Shown here: in pieces, positions 41,522 to 49,364 of the stretch | Layout: each line of letters opens with the position of its first letter | How positions within the stretch are numbered: the first letter of the stretch is position 1 | From: Planctomycetota bacterium | GTDB lineage: Bacteria > Planctomycetota > Uabimicrobiia > Uabimicrobiales > Uabimicrobiaceae | Assembly (NCBI GenBank): GCA_029260735.1 | Contig: JAJDCR010000077.1 | Coordinates: 1 to 64,000 of the forward strand | Direction: 5' to 3' | Length of the DNA: 64,000 nt | The notes under the pieces: model-generated | What the model was told of the DNA's origin: nothing | Databases searched by the model: none | Seen by the model: only the letters and a program-made list of their open reading frames with translations | Position numbers and translations under genes: made by a program

Positions 41522-42360
41522 TGATTAGTCATATTTTGCCTGAAACAGGCGAAGAGATCAGGCGTGCCGTCTATAACGGTGCGGTTTTTAAAATAACAGA
41601 TAGCGTTATCGGCCAAGATTTAGCAGCAGAGATCGGAGAAATTGTTACAAGTGAACTAGGCGAGCCTATTCGTGAGGCTCAATTTCGCTTAACGGAGGAA
41701 CAGTTTTTTCAACAAATTGGCAAGTTACGAAAAAAATTTTATAGCGAGAGTTATTTTCATGATAAATTGCGCCAAGTTATAAACCACTATGGTTTTAGCG
41801 ATAGAGAACACGCTTTTGATCCTATGCGATTGCGAGTAGTTGCTCATGAGGGTTACAAAAATCCAAGTGCGGCTCCCGTTTACTATGGCCACAGGGATAC
41901 TTGGTATGGTAATCCGCAGAATCAAATCACTTGGTGGCTTGCCTTACATGACGTCGAGGAGCAGGATACTTTTGTCTTTTATCCTGATTACTTTCATCAG
42001 GCCGTTGCGAATGATTCAGAATGTTTTGATTATGATAGCTGGACGAGCAAAAGTAAAGACCTCAAAATAGGTTGGCAAAATTCTAATTCAGGGCGTGAGG
42101 CTCTCTATCCTCAATTGCGCGAAAACCCAGAGTCTTTTGACAATGTTTATTTTTCTGCGAAGAAGGGCGATATCCTTGTTTTTGCCGGACAACATTTACA
42201 CCAAACCCTAAAAAATAATACGGGTTTAACCCGCTTCAGCATAGACTTCCGCACAGTACATTTAGAAGATCATGAGAAAGGGATCGGGATTCATAACGTA
42301 GACAATCGTTCCACAGGCTCTGCTTTAAAAGGACATATTTGGCCTCAGGAAATATCATGA
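41518..42360 (+). CDS. 2-oxoglutarate/Fe(II) oxygenase-like protein (PhyH-like)
   Basis: About 280 residues from the ATG at 41518, which has a good AGGA ribosome-binding sequence. A facial-triad candidate is HxD in YGHRDTWYG (about 125/127) plus the distal His in QHLHQTLKN (about 228), and a 2OG-anchoring Arg in RFSIDFR ten or so residues later. This fits the phytanoyl-CoA dioxygenase-like group of 2OG oxygenases, which hydroxylate, desaturate or halogenate small molecules; Asp in HxD argues against halogenation. It overlaps both neighbours by 4 bp (ATGA) and so belongs to the same operon. Confidence 0.82.
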   Translation: MMISHILPETGEEIRRAVYNGAVFKITDSVIGQDLAAEIGEIVTSELGEPIREAQFRLTEEQFFQQIGKLRKKFYSESYFHDKLRQVINHYGFSDREHAFDPMRLRVVAHEGYKNPSAAPVYYGHRDTWYGNPQNQITWWLALHDVEEQDTFVFYPDYFHQAVANDSECFDYDSWTSKSKDLKIGWQNSNSGREALYPQLRENPESFDNVYFSAKKGDILVFAGQHLHQTLKNNTGLTRFSIDFRTVHLEDHEKGIGIHNVDNRSTGSALKGHIWPQEIS

Positions 42361-45194
42361 CATTATTTACGGAAGCTTTTCGTCAAGTAGCTAAAGAACA
42401 TGGACAAAGAATCGCTATTAGCCTAGATGGTAAGCCTTTGTGGACTTACGAACAACTATACCACCGAGCCTTGTTTGTCGCAAACGAACTAAGTGATTGC
42501 GGAGTGAAAAACGAAGAAATTGTTGCCATTGCCATTAAGAAAAGCCCTGAATACATCGTTGCTATGCTCGGCACTTGGTTTAGTGGTGCCGCTTTTTTGC
42601 CATTAGATCCCTTGCTCCCAAACCAACGACAGCAATTTTTACTAAAAGATGCTAATGTTAAATTAGTTATTGCCAAAAGCCTCTGTAAATGGGACGACGT
42701 TTTGATTTGGCAATGGCGAGAGGGGGAGGCCGAGAGTGGACCAAAGATCACAGTTTCTCCAGAAAACTTGGCTTATGTTATTTATAGCTCAGGGTCAACT
42801 GGTCGGCCTAAGGGGATTGCACTAGAGCATAAGGGAATTTGTAACTTACTCTACCAGCAAATCAACGCCTTTGCCCTAGAGGAAACTAGTCGTGCTTTGT
42901 TTTACTTATCAACTAATTTTGATGCTGCGATCTCTGATATTGGCACCGCACTCTTAGCCGGAGCTAACTTATTTTTGGAATCAAATACTATTTTGCCAGA
43001 CCAACTGACATCTTTATTACGATTGCAAAAAATTAGCCACATTGATATGCCTCCATCCCTGCTCAAAGTTCTCCCTTTGCATGAGTTTCCTGATTGCCTA
43101 AAAACAATTATAATAGGAGGAGAAATTTGCCCACCCGCAATTGTCCGACAGTTTAGTCAGCGTTTTCGAGTGGTCAATGTTTATGGGCCCACTGAAACCA
43201 CCATTTGCACTAGCTTAGTTGTTTGTGACAAAGAAACTTGGACGCAGCCCTCCATTGGACAAGCACTTGATGGTGTTGATTATCAAGTGGTAGCAGAGAA
43301 TGGACAACTGGCCCAGATAGGACAATCGGGAGAGTTGTATATCTCTGGTATAGCTCTAGCACGCGGTTACATAAATCAAGATGCTCTGACCGCACAAAAG
43401 TTTATTTATTGGCAAAATCAGCGTTGCTACTGCACTGGCGATAAAATTTTAGTGACAGACACCGATCTGGTCTTTTTAGGACGCATAGATCGCCAAATTA
43501 AAATAAATGGCGTCTTAATTGCGCCAGAAGAGATTGAAGGGCAACTGCTTAAGCATCCTGATATTCATAAAGCTGCTGTTATTGAGCAGCAGCAATCATT
43601 AGTTGCTTTTATCGAAGGAGAAAAGCTCAGCCGATCACAGGTACGCGACCACTTAGAGAAACTTCTAAGTCCATGGCTATTGCCCAATTGCTATGAATTT
43701 ATCTCCCTGCCCATAACACTAACAGGGAAAGTCGATTACCAAAAATTACAAGCCCTCTCGAAGAAACAGATAAGAGAACAGCAGCATGGTTTAACGAATG
43801 AACAAAGAGTTTTAAGACAAATTTGGACTCAATTATTGGCAACGGATGTAAGTCTAGAGGACGATTTTTTTGATTTAGGTGGCGACTCCATTAAAGCTTT
43901 ACAAATGGTTGCTCTAGCCAAAGCGGAGGGACTTAATCTAAATACTTGTATGCTCCAAAGCCAGCGAACTATAGGTAATATTTTAGCCCATTTATCATAT
44001 GAACACATAGATGTTCTTGCTTGCGATTTTTTGGGTAGGGAAGCGCAAATAGCAGATAAGTTTCTCAGCTTTGCCAAAGAAAGAGCAGAAAACAGACAAG
44101 TTTCTGATCAAAATATATTGCTAACAGGTGCGACGGGTTTTTTGGGTTGCCACATTCTCTGGCAACTACTAGAAAAAAGCGACAGTGTTATCTACTGCTT
44201 AGTGAGAGGACAAAATCCAGAACATTGTCGAGAGCGATTGCTAGCGACTATGACTAAGTATTTTGGGCACGTTTCGCTAGTTGATCGAGTTGTCGTTGTT
44301 TGGGGAGATATAGCCCAACTTTATTTGGGTTTACCAGAAGAAGAGTGGAGTAAACTTAGTCGTAATGTAGGCGTGATCTATCATTGTGCTGCCGATGTAA
44401 ATTTAGTTGCCCCTTATCCAGAACTGAAGCAAGCCAATGTCACCGGAACATATGAAATACTGCGCTTGTTAACTCAGGGCTGCTATAAGTGCTTGCATTA
44501 TGCTTCGACATTATCGGTATTTGTCGCAAGTGATCAAAATCAGGGGTTACTTTTGGAAAGTGATGATCTTTGCACTACTCAAAACGTTTATGGTGGCTAT
44601 GCTCAAACAAAATGGGTTAGCGAAGTCATGCTCCGCAAATTTAGCAACTATATTCCCATATCTTTTTACCGCTTTGGTTTACTCACAGGTAATTCACAAA
44701 CAGGTTATGGCCCCGATGATTTATTAGCGATGTTTGTTCGTGGTGCTCGCCAATTAGGTTATCTCCCTCAAATGACCACAGATATTGCTCTAGACATTAC
44801 ACCTATAGACTACGCAACAAAGGCGATGGTATCCTTAGCCTCTAGTGGCTACTTTAACACCTACCATATTGCCAATGAGCAGAGTTTGTCTTTTGAGCAA
44901 TTAGTAAGTTATCTACAAAGTTTTGGAGTAAAACTAACTCTGTTAGAGCCCAAAAATTTTCGTAAAGAAATCGGCTTAGATAGTAAAAAAATAGAGCCCA
45001 CAGTAGCAGCTGCTCTTTTGGCCTTGTGCCGATTAGATCAAGCCAGTTTCCACTTAGGGAGAACTTTAGATCTATTTCAAGCAAGCAATGTAATTTTTAG
45101 CACAGAGAACAGCAAAAAAATCCTCAGCGAATTTACTTGCCCTTTGCCCAGTGAAAAACTGTTACATAGATATTTTCATCATATCTTGTCGTAA
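42357..45194 (+). CDS. single-module NRPS: adenylation-PCP-thioester reductase
   Basis: 945 residues from the ATG at 42357 (4-bp overlap with the previous stop, CAGGA ribosome-binding site). The A domain is residues about 1-480, with YSSGSTGRPKG and YGPTETTIC. The carrier serine is in LGGDSIKAL near 509. The reductase domain starts near 585 with TGATGFLG, and its active-site YAQTK is near 748. There is no C domain, so a single activated acid is loaded and reductively released as an aldehyde or alcohol. My manual pocket reading is D-A-S-D-I-G-V-I-C-K; the acidic residues at the third and fourth positions resemble pockets for basic amino acids (Lys, Orn, Arg), but this is a low-confidence guess. 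The architecture also resembles carboxylic acid reductases and Lys2. Confidence 0.93.
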   Translation: MTLFTEAFRQVAKEHGQRIAISLDGKPLWTYEQLYHRALFVANELSDCGVKNEEIVAIAIKKSPEYIVAMLGTWFSGAAFLPLDPLLPNQRQQFLLKDANVKLVIAKSLCKWDDVLIWQWREGEAESGPKITVSPENLAYVIYSSGSTGRPKGIALEHKGICNLLYQQINAFALEETSRALFYLSTNFDAAISDIGTALLAGANLFLESNTILPDQLTSLLRLQKISHIDMPPSLLKVLPLHEFPDCLKTIIIGGEICPPAIVRQFSQRFRVVNVYGPTETTICTSLVVCDKETWTQPSIGQALDGVDYQVVAENGQLAQIGQSGELYISGIALARGYINQDALTAQKFIYWQNQRCYCTGDKILVTDTDLVFLGRIDRQIKINGVLIAPEEIEGQLLKHPDIHKAAVIEQQQSLVAFIEGEKLSRSQVRDHLEKLLSPWLLPNCYEFISLPITLTGKVDYQKLQALSKKQIREQQHGLTNEQRVLRQIWTQLLATDVSLEDDFFDLGGDSIKALQMVALAKAEGLNLNTCMLQSQRTIGNILAHLSYEHIDVLACDFLGREAQIADKFLSFAKERAENRQVSDQNILLTGATGFLGCHILWQLLEKSDSVIYCLVRGQNPEHCRERLLATMTKYFGHVSLVDRVVVVWGDIAQLYLGLPEEEWSKLSRNVGVIYHCAADVNLVAPYPELKQANVTGTYEILRLLTQGCYKCLHYASTLSVFVASDQNQGLLLESDDLCTTQNVYGGYAQTKWVSEVMLRKFSNYIPISFYRFGLLTGNSQTGYGPDDLLAMFVRGARQLGYLPQMTTDIALDITPIDYATKAMVSLASSGYFNTYHIANEQSLSFEQLVSYLQSFGVKLTLLEPKNFRKEIGLDSKKIEPTVAAALLALCRLDQASFHLGRTLDLFQASNVIFSTENSKKILSEFTCPLPSEKLLHRYFHHILS

Positions 45195-45203
45195 GGATTT
45201 ATT

Positions 45204-46175
45204 ATGAAAAAAACTTCAGGAATGCTCTTGGGTAAATTTATGCCCTTGCATTTAGGCCATCTTTACCTAATTGAGTTTGCAAAAAACTATGTCGATGAGC
45301 TCTATGTTGTTGTGGGGACGATCAAGAGCGAAACGATGGAGGGAGATTTGCGCTATAATTGGGTTAGGCAAGCTTGTCCTGGTGTTAATGTAATACATCT
45401 GACAGATGAAAATCCGCAAGAACCACAAGAGCATCCCGACTTTTGGCAAATATGGTACAATAGCTTAACGCAGGTTTTACCAAATAAGCCCGATTATGTT
45501 TTTGCCTCAGAGAAGTACGGCCAGAAGCTAGCGGCAATTTTGCACGCCCAATTTGTTCCCGTTGATCAACTCCGCACCATTGTCCCGATTAGTGCTACTA
45601 AAATACGGAATGATCCAATGAAGTATTGGCAGTATATCCCTCGTCCAGTAAGACCGTATTACTGCAAGCGAGTATGTATTTTTGGCCCCGAATCTACAGG
45701 TAAGAGTACTTTAGCCTTAGATTTAGCTCATCATTTTAACACGGTTGCAGTGCCCGAGTACGCACGCACTCATTTAGAGGCAGGGGAAGGCAAAATAGAC
45801 TACAGTGATATAGCCAAGATTGCTCGGGGGCAAATGGCAAGTGAAGAGGCTTTAGCCCACAATAGCAATCGGGTAATTTTTTGCGATACCGATTTAGTTT
45901 TAACAACCATCTGGAGCGACTGGCTATTCCAAGATTGCCCCGACTGGGTTCTTGAGCAAGCAAATGAGCGCAAATACGATTTGTATTTAGTGACAGATAT
46001 TGATGTGCCTTGGGTGAAAGACCAGGTGCGCTATTTACCCAAGGAGCGGGAGTCATTTTTTAAGCGTTGTTTAGCCGAATTAGACCAGCGCGATTTACCT
46101 TACGTTGTTATTAAAGGAGACTGGGAGAAGCGTTTTGAAATGGCCATTGCAGAGGTTGAAAAATTATTTGCTTGA
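45204..46175 (+). CDS. nadR: NadR-like NMN adenylyltransferase/ribosylnicotinamide kinase
   Basis: A 323-residue bifunctional enzyme. The nucleotidyltransferase half has GKFMPLHLGH near residues 10-20 and ISATKIRNDP near 130-140. The kinase half has the Walker A motif GPESTGKST near 162-170. It lacks the N-terminal DNA-binding domain of enterobacterial NadR and is therefore a metabolic, not regulatory, version. The known activities make NAD from NMN and phosphorylate nicotinamide riboside. It starts 9 bp after the reductase gene, so it is part of the operon, which is odd for NAD salvage. It may supply cofactor or use an NAD-like precursor. Confidence 0.92.
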   Translation: MKKTSGMLLGKFMPLHLGHLYLIEFAKNYVDELYVVVGTIKSETMEGDLRYNWVRQACPGVNVIHLTDENPQEPQEHPDFWQIWYNSLTQVLPNKPDYVFASEKYGQKLAAILHAQFVPVDQLRTIVPISATKIRNDPMKYWQYIPRPVRPYYCKRVCIFGPESTGKSTLALDLAHHFNTVAVPEYARTHLEAGEGKIDYSDIAKIARGQMASEEALAHNSNRVIFCDTDLVLTTIWSDWLFQDCPDWVLEQANERKYDLYLVTDIDVPWVKDQVRYLPKERESFFKRCLAELDQRDLPYVVIKGDWEKRFEMAIAEVEKLFA

Positions 46176-46311
46176 AGAAGAATCAGATGTTCTTAAAATG
46201 ATTTTGATACACTATCTAGATCAAAGATGTAAATTTTTGGATTTGCATAAACAGTGCGTGTAAGTAAAAAAAAGTCTCTAGATTTACTCTCTAAAATGAA
46301 AGAAAAAACAA

Positions 46312-47265
46312 ATGGCACTTAAAAAAAAGAAAATGTGGTTCTGTATATCCTTGGCGATGTTAGCCATTTTAGGCTTAGTGGGCACGACAATCTACTTTTT
46401 CTTTCCTCAGTGGCTAGTCGCTCTCAACTATACAAGCTATGAGTGGCAAGCGGGAGTTAATGACAAATCTATAACCGTACAAGAGTATCAAACGAGCTAC
46501 TACCAAGGAGAAGCAGGAGAGCCCTTAGTTCTAATTCACGGATTTGGGGATAGTAAAATTTCATTTATACAATCTTCTCAGCTATTATCTTCCCACTACC
46601 AAGTAATTCTACCAGAGGTTCCCGGATTTGGAGAAACGGAGCGTAATCCTAATCGAGATTACAGCATTCGCTCTCAAGTAGAATTTTTCCACCAATTGTT
46701 TAAAAGCATCGGATTAACAAGTTTCCATCTGGGCGGCAATTCTATGGGAGGACATATTGCAACTGCTTATACTCTGGCCTATCCAAAGCAGGTAAAGAGT
46801 TTAATTTTACTGAATGCCTCAGGACTCCAAGTCAAAAAAGAACTGCCTTATCAACCACAAGGGAAACCTGTCAAAACAGTGGAAGATTTTCGTAAGTATA
46901 CCCAAGAACTTTTCTACCAAGTACCTTCGATCCCAAAACCTATTGAGGCTTACTTTGTCGCCCAATCCGCAAAAAACTTTAGCTGGTTTAATAATATACG
47001 TTCTCACATAAGAGAAGGGGACGATTACCTTCTCAACCAACGGATTGACCAAATAAAGTGCCCTACTTTAATCATCTGGGGAGATCACGACACCGTAGTT
47101 TTACCTGCTGTAGGAGAACTATATCATAAGAATATCACTGGCTCAGAGTGGATATTGCTAAAAAACTGTGGCCACCTTCCTCAATATGAACGCCCTCAAC
47201 AAACGGCGGAGTTAATCCATAAATTTTTGCTATCGCACAGCACAAATTTACCGAGTAATGAATAA
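46312..47265 (+). CDS. membrane-anchored alpha/beta hydrolase
   Basis: A 317-residue protein. A basic N-terminus (KKKK) and a hydrophobic helix at about 9-31 form a signal anchor. The hydrolase core has an oxyanion HGFG, a nucleophile elbow GNSMGG (Ser near 142), the acid in WGDHDTV (near 257) and a catalytic His in CGHLPQYERP (near 286). Family members are esterases, lipases or C-C bond hydrolases; the substrate is unknown. It stands alone, 136 bp after the NadR gene, and its composition is back to that of the left part of the window. Confidence 0.9.
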   Translation: MALKKKKMWFCISLAMLAILGLVGTTIYFFFPQWLVALNYTSYEWQAGVNDKSITVQEYQTSYYQGEAGEPLVLIHGFGDSKISFIQSSQLLSSHYQVILPEVPGFGETERNPNRDYSIRSQVEFFHQLFKSIGLTSFHLGGNSMGGHIATAYTLAYPKQVKSLILLNASGLQVKKELPYQPQGKPVKTVEDFRKYTQELFYQVPSIPKPIEAYFVAQSAKNFSWFNNIRSHIREGDDYLLNQRIDQIKCPTLIIWGDHDTVVLPAVGELYHKNITGSEWILLKNCGHLPQYERPQQTAELIHKFLLSHSTNLPSNE

Positions 47266-47348
47266 CTACACTACAAAGTCAACTTTCTCGCATATTCTAT
47301 AAAAAGAACGTCATCGAATTCTATACACCAAAGGTTATAAAATCAGCA

Positions 47349-47389
47349 CCCCAGGATAAAGTGAGCCAAAGGCGAGCGATCTCCTGGGG
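47349..47389 (+). repeat. dispersed hairpin repeat, copy 2
   Basis: An 8-bp perfect stem CCCCAGGA/TCCTGGGG surrounds TAAAGTGAGCCAAAGGCGA. It matches the copy at 30583-30622 on the opposite strand, with compensatory stem changes. It lies between two co-oriented genes, about 40 bp before the MBL gene start. Confidence 0.7.
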
Positions 47390-47427
47390 CAAAAAATAAT
47401 ATTTGCACGCCTAGTTAGGAAATCCCT

Positions 47428-48417
47428 TTGTCTCAAGAAAATTTTAAATATATCCAAAACCCTTCATTAAAAACAGTCTGGTCCCATTGGTCGGGAAATC
47501 CTACCTTCCAAGACAGGTTTTTGTACCCCGAAAAACCTTTTCGCAACTCAATAAAAAAAGTTTTACGTTGGCAGCTTTTTCCAAATCCCCAAGCGAAAGA
47601 AAAACGCCACGATTCCTGGACTCTTCCAGTGCGTAAGAATTCCGCAATTTTAGAGAGCAAAGAAGATTTTATTTTGTGGCTAGGTCATGCTACCTTCGTT
47701 TTTCAATTTCAAGGGGTTCGTTTCATTACAGACCCTGTCTTTTTTGATTTACCCCACTATCCTCGGCAAATTGAGTTTCCTTTTCCCCTAGAGAGCCTAA
47801 TAAATATCGACTATATTCTTCTCTCTCATGACCACCGAGATCATTGTGATATAAAGAGCCTGCGCCTTCTCATGAAGCAAAACCAAGCCAAGATTCTTGC
47901 TCCTTTGCATTTAGGGAGACTACTCCCATCTCTCTGTTCTCCCGACAAAATCCAAGAGGCAGGTTGGTACCAAGCATACAAAATGAAAGAGAATGAACCT
48001 GAGGTAATTTTTCTGCCTGCGCGGCATTGGTGCCGTCGAGGGTTAGGGGATTTTAACCGCATTTTATGGGGAAGCTTTCTTTTACGCACAAATAAAGGGA
48101 ATATCTATTTTGGGGGAGATAGTGCTTTAGGAGGCCATTTTGAGCAAATCGGAAAACTCTTTCCTATTGATTTAGCTATTTTAGGGGTAGGCTCCTACCA
48201 ACCTGATTACATTATGCAAGAGAGTCATATGAACCCAGAAGAAGCCACTCTTGCCTGGAAGAAACTGGGGGCCAAGACTCTCATTCCTATGCACTATGGC
48301 ACCTATGATCTAACCAATGAACCCTTAGGAGAACCGTATCGCCGAATCAAAAATTGCTTTGCCGATAAAGAGGAGTACTTGAAGATTTTGGAGGCAGGGG
48401 AAGGATTTTTCTTGTAG
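47428..48417 (+). CDS. MBL-fold metallo-hydrolase (UlaG/NAPE-PLD-like)
   Basis: A 329-residue protein with a TTG start: AGGA precedes it by about 7 bp and no better ATG follows nearby. The metal-binding motif HDHRDHCD is near residues 134-141, an early GHATF lies near 85, then ARHW, GGDSAL and PMHYGTYD. These features match the branch containing N-acyl-phosphatidylethanolamine phospholipase D and RomA/UlaG-like lactonase-fold enzymes. It is probably a soluble zinc hydrolase acting on a phospho- or lactone-type substrate that is not predictable here. There is no signal peptide. Confidence 0.88.
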   Translation: MSQENFKYIQNPSLKTVWSHWSGNPTFQDRFLYPEKPFRNSIKKVLRWQLFPNPQAKEKRHDSWTLPVRKNSAILESKEDFILWLGHATFVFQFQGVRFITDPVFFDLPHYPRQIEFPFPLESLINIDYILLSHDHRDHCDIKSLRLLMKQNQAKILAPLHLGRLLPSLCSPDKIQEAGWYQAYKMKENEPEVIFLPARHWCRRGLGDFNRILWGSFLLRTNKGNIYFGGDSALGGHFEQIGKLFPIDLAILGVGSYQPDYIMQESHMNPEEATLAWKKLGAKTLIPMHYGTYDLTNEPLGEPYRRIKNCFADKEEYLKILEAGEGFFL

Positions 48418-48588
48418 GCTTAATTTTGCTCCCAAAAAATGAAATAAAAAAAACCTTCTCCTCTCAACTCTTGGCTAAAAAAAGATCTCCCCTTATCCAT
48501 GAAATGGGTAAAATTTCATTTAGTGTAATTTCATAAAAAATGCATTAGGAATTAGGTGGATTTAAATCACAACAACAAGGTATTTTTT

Positions 48589-49128
48589 ATGAAACGGTAT
48601 ATTCAAATGGAAAAAACTAAAAATCCTCTAAAAAAGATTAATTATCCGCTTATTATCATTATCTCCGCTCTCGTTTATCTTTTTTATTCCCTTTTCGCCT
48701 CTATTTTCGAAGTTCGTCGGAACCATCCTAGCAGCTATGCTCATGGAACGGTTAAGAGTTTTTCTACAGCTGCAGCTACTTATGCTGCGAACAACGATGA
48801 GCAAATCTTTTTTGAAAATGGAACCACTGATTTTGGGGATTACTTTGCTCATGTTTCTCCTAAAGGAAGCTATGTATTCACATATTTTGCCAGTGAAAAT
48901 AGGGGGAAATATCTCTATTTTGCAACTCCTATGAATCCTGACTACGACAAATATGCTATTCTTGCCGATGAGTCCAATAAATTTTACAAAGCATACATGG
49001 ATCAGAAAACAATAGATAAGCTCCTGCGAAAAGGAGAAAATTTTGTTCGGGTAGAAGTGGACTGGACAAAAGAAGGAAGGAAGAGGATAAAAAGGATTGA
49101 TTTTGAGGAGTGGACTAGGGAATATTAG
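48589..49128 (+). CDS. small single-pass membrane protein, function unknown
   Basis: 179 residues from the ATG at 48589, or 190 from an in-frame GTG at 48556. Both have a possible ribosome-binding site, so the start is uncertain. A basic segment (KTKNPLKKINYP) is followed by one transmembrane helix (about residues 16-36 from the ATG) and an exported domain rich in aromatic residues, ending in a charged helix (KEGRKRIKRIDFEEW). The topology resembles pilin or pseudopilin-like anchors, but no cleavage motif is seen. No family is recognised. Confidence 0.6.
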   Translation: MKRYIQMEKTKNPLKKINYPLIIIISALVYLFYSLFASIFEVRRNHPSSYAHGTVKSFSTAAATYAANNDEQIFFENGTTDFGDYFAHVSPKGSYVFTYFASENRGKYLYFATPMNPDYDKYAILADESNKFYKAYMDQKTIDKLLRKGENFVRVEVDWTKEGRKRIKRIDFEEWTREY

Positions 49129-49170
49129 ACTTACAAGGAAGGTTTATCTGGAATCATTTAAAAAGCTTAT

Positions 49171-49320
49171 CTAAAACTGCTCTAAACACCATGTCCTCTG
49201 GAGGGTGAGGCTCCTGCCGAACAGGGGATGTAATTGGCCCTTGATATTTTTATCCCAGCACATCCCCGGCGCGGCAGGAGCCTTGCCCTCCAGTGAACAT
49301 AGTGTTTAGAACGATTTTAG
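49171..49320. repeat. 150-bp imperfect palindrome between convergent genes
   Basis: The left arm (49171-49230) starts CTAAAACTGCTCTAAACACC and carries GGAGGGTGAGGCTCCTGCCG. The right arm (49260-49320) carries CGGCAGGAGCCTTGCCCTCC and ends GTTTAGAACGATTTTAG. The outer and inner blocks pair with small interruptions. The GAGGCTCCTGCC core resembles palindromic repeats common in PVC genomes (from memory). It lies between the small membrane-protein gene (plus) and the beta-helix gene (minus) and may serve as a bidirectional terminator. Confidence 0.75.
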
Positions 49321-49364
49321 GCAAGACGACTTCTTCGCTTTAGTTAATCCAAGCTAACATGGCC

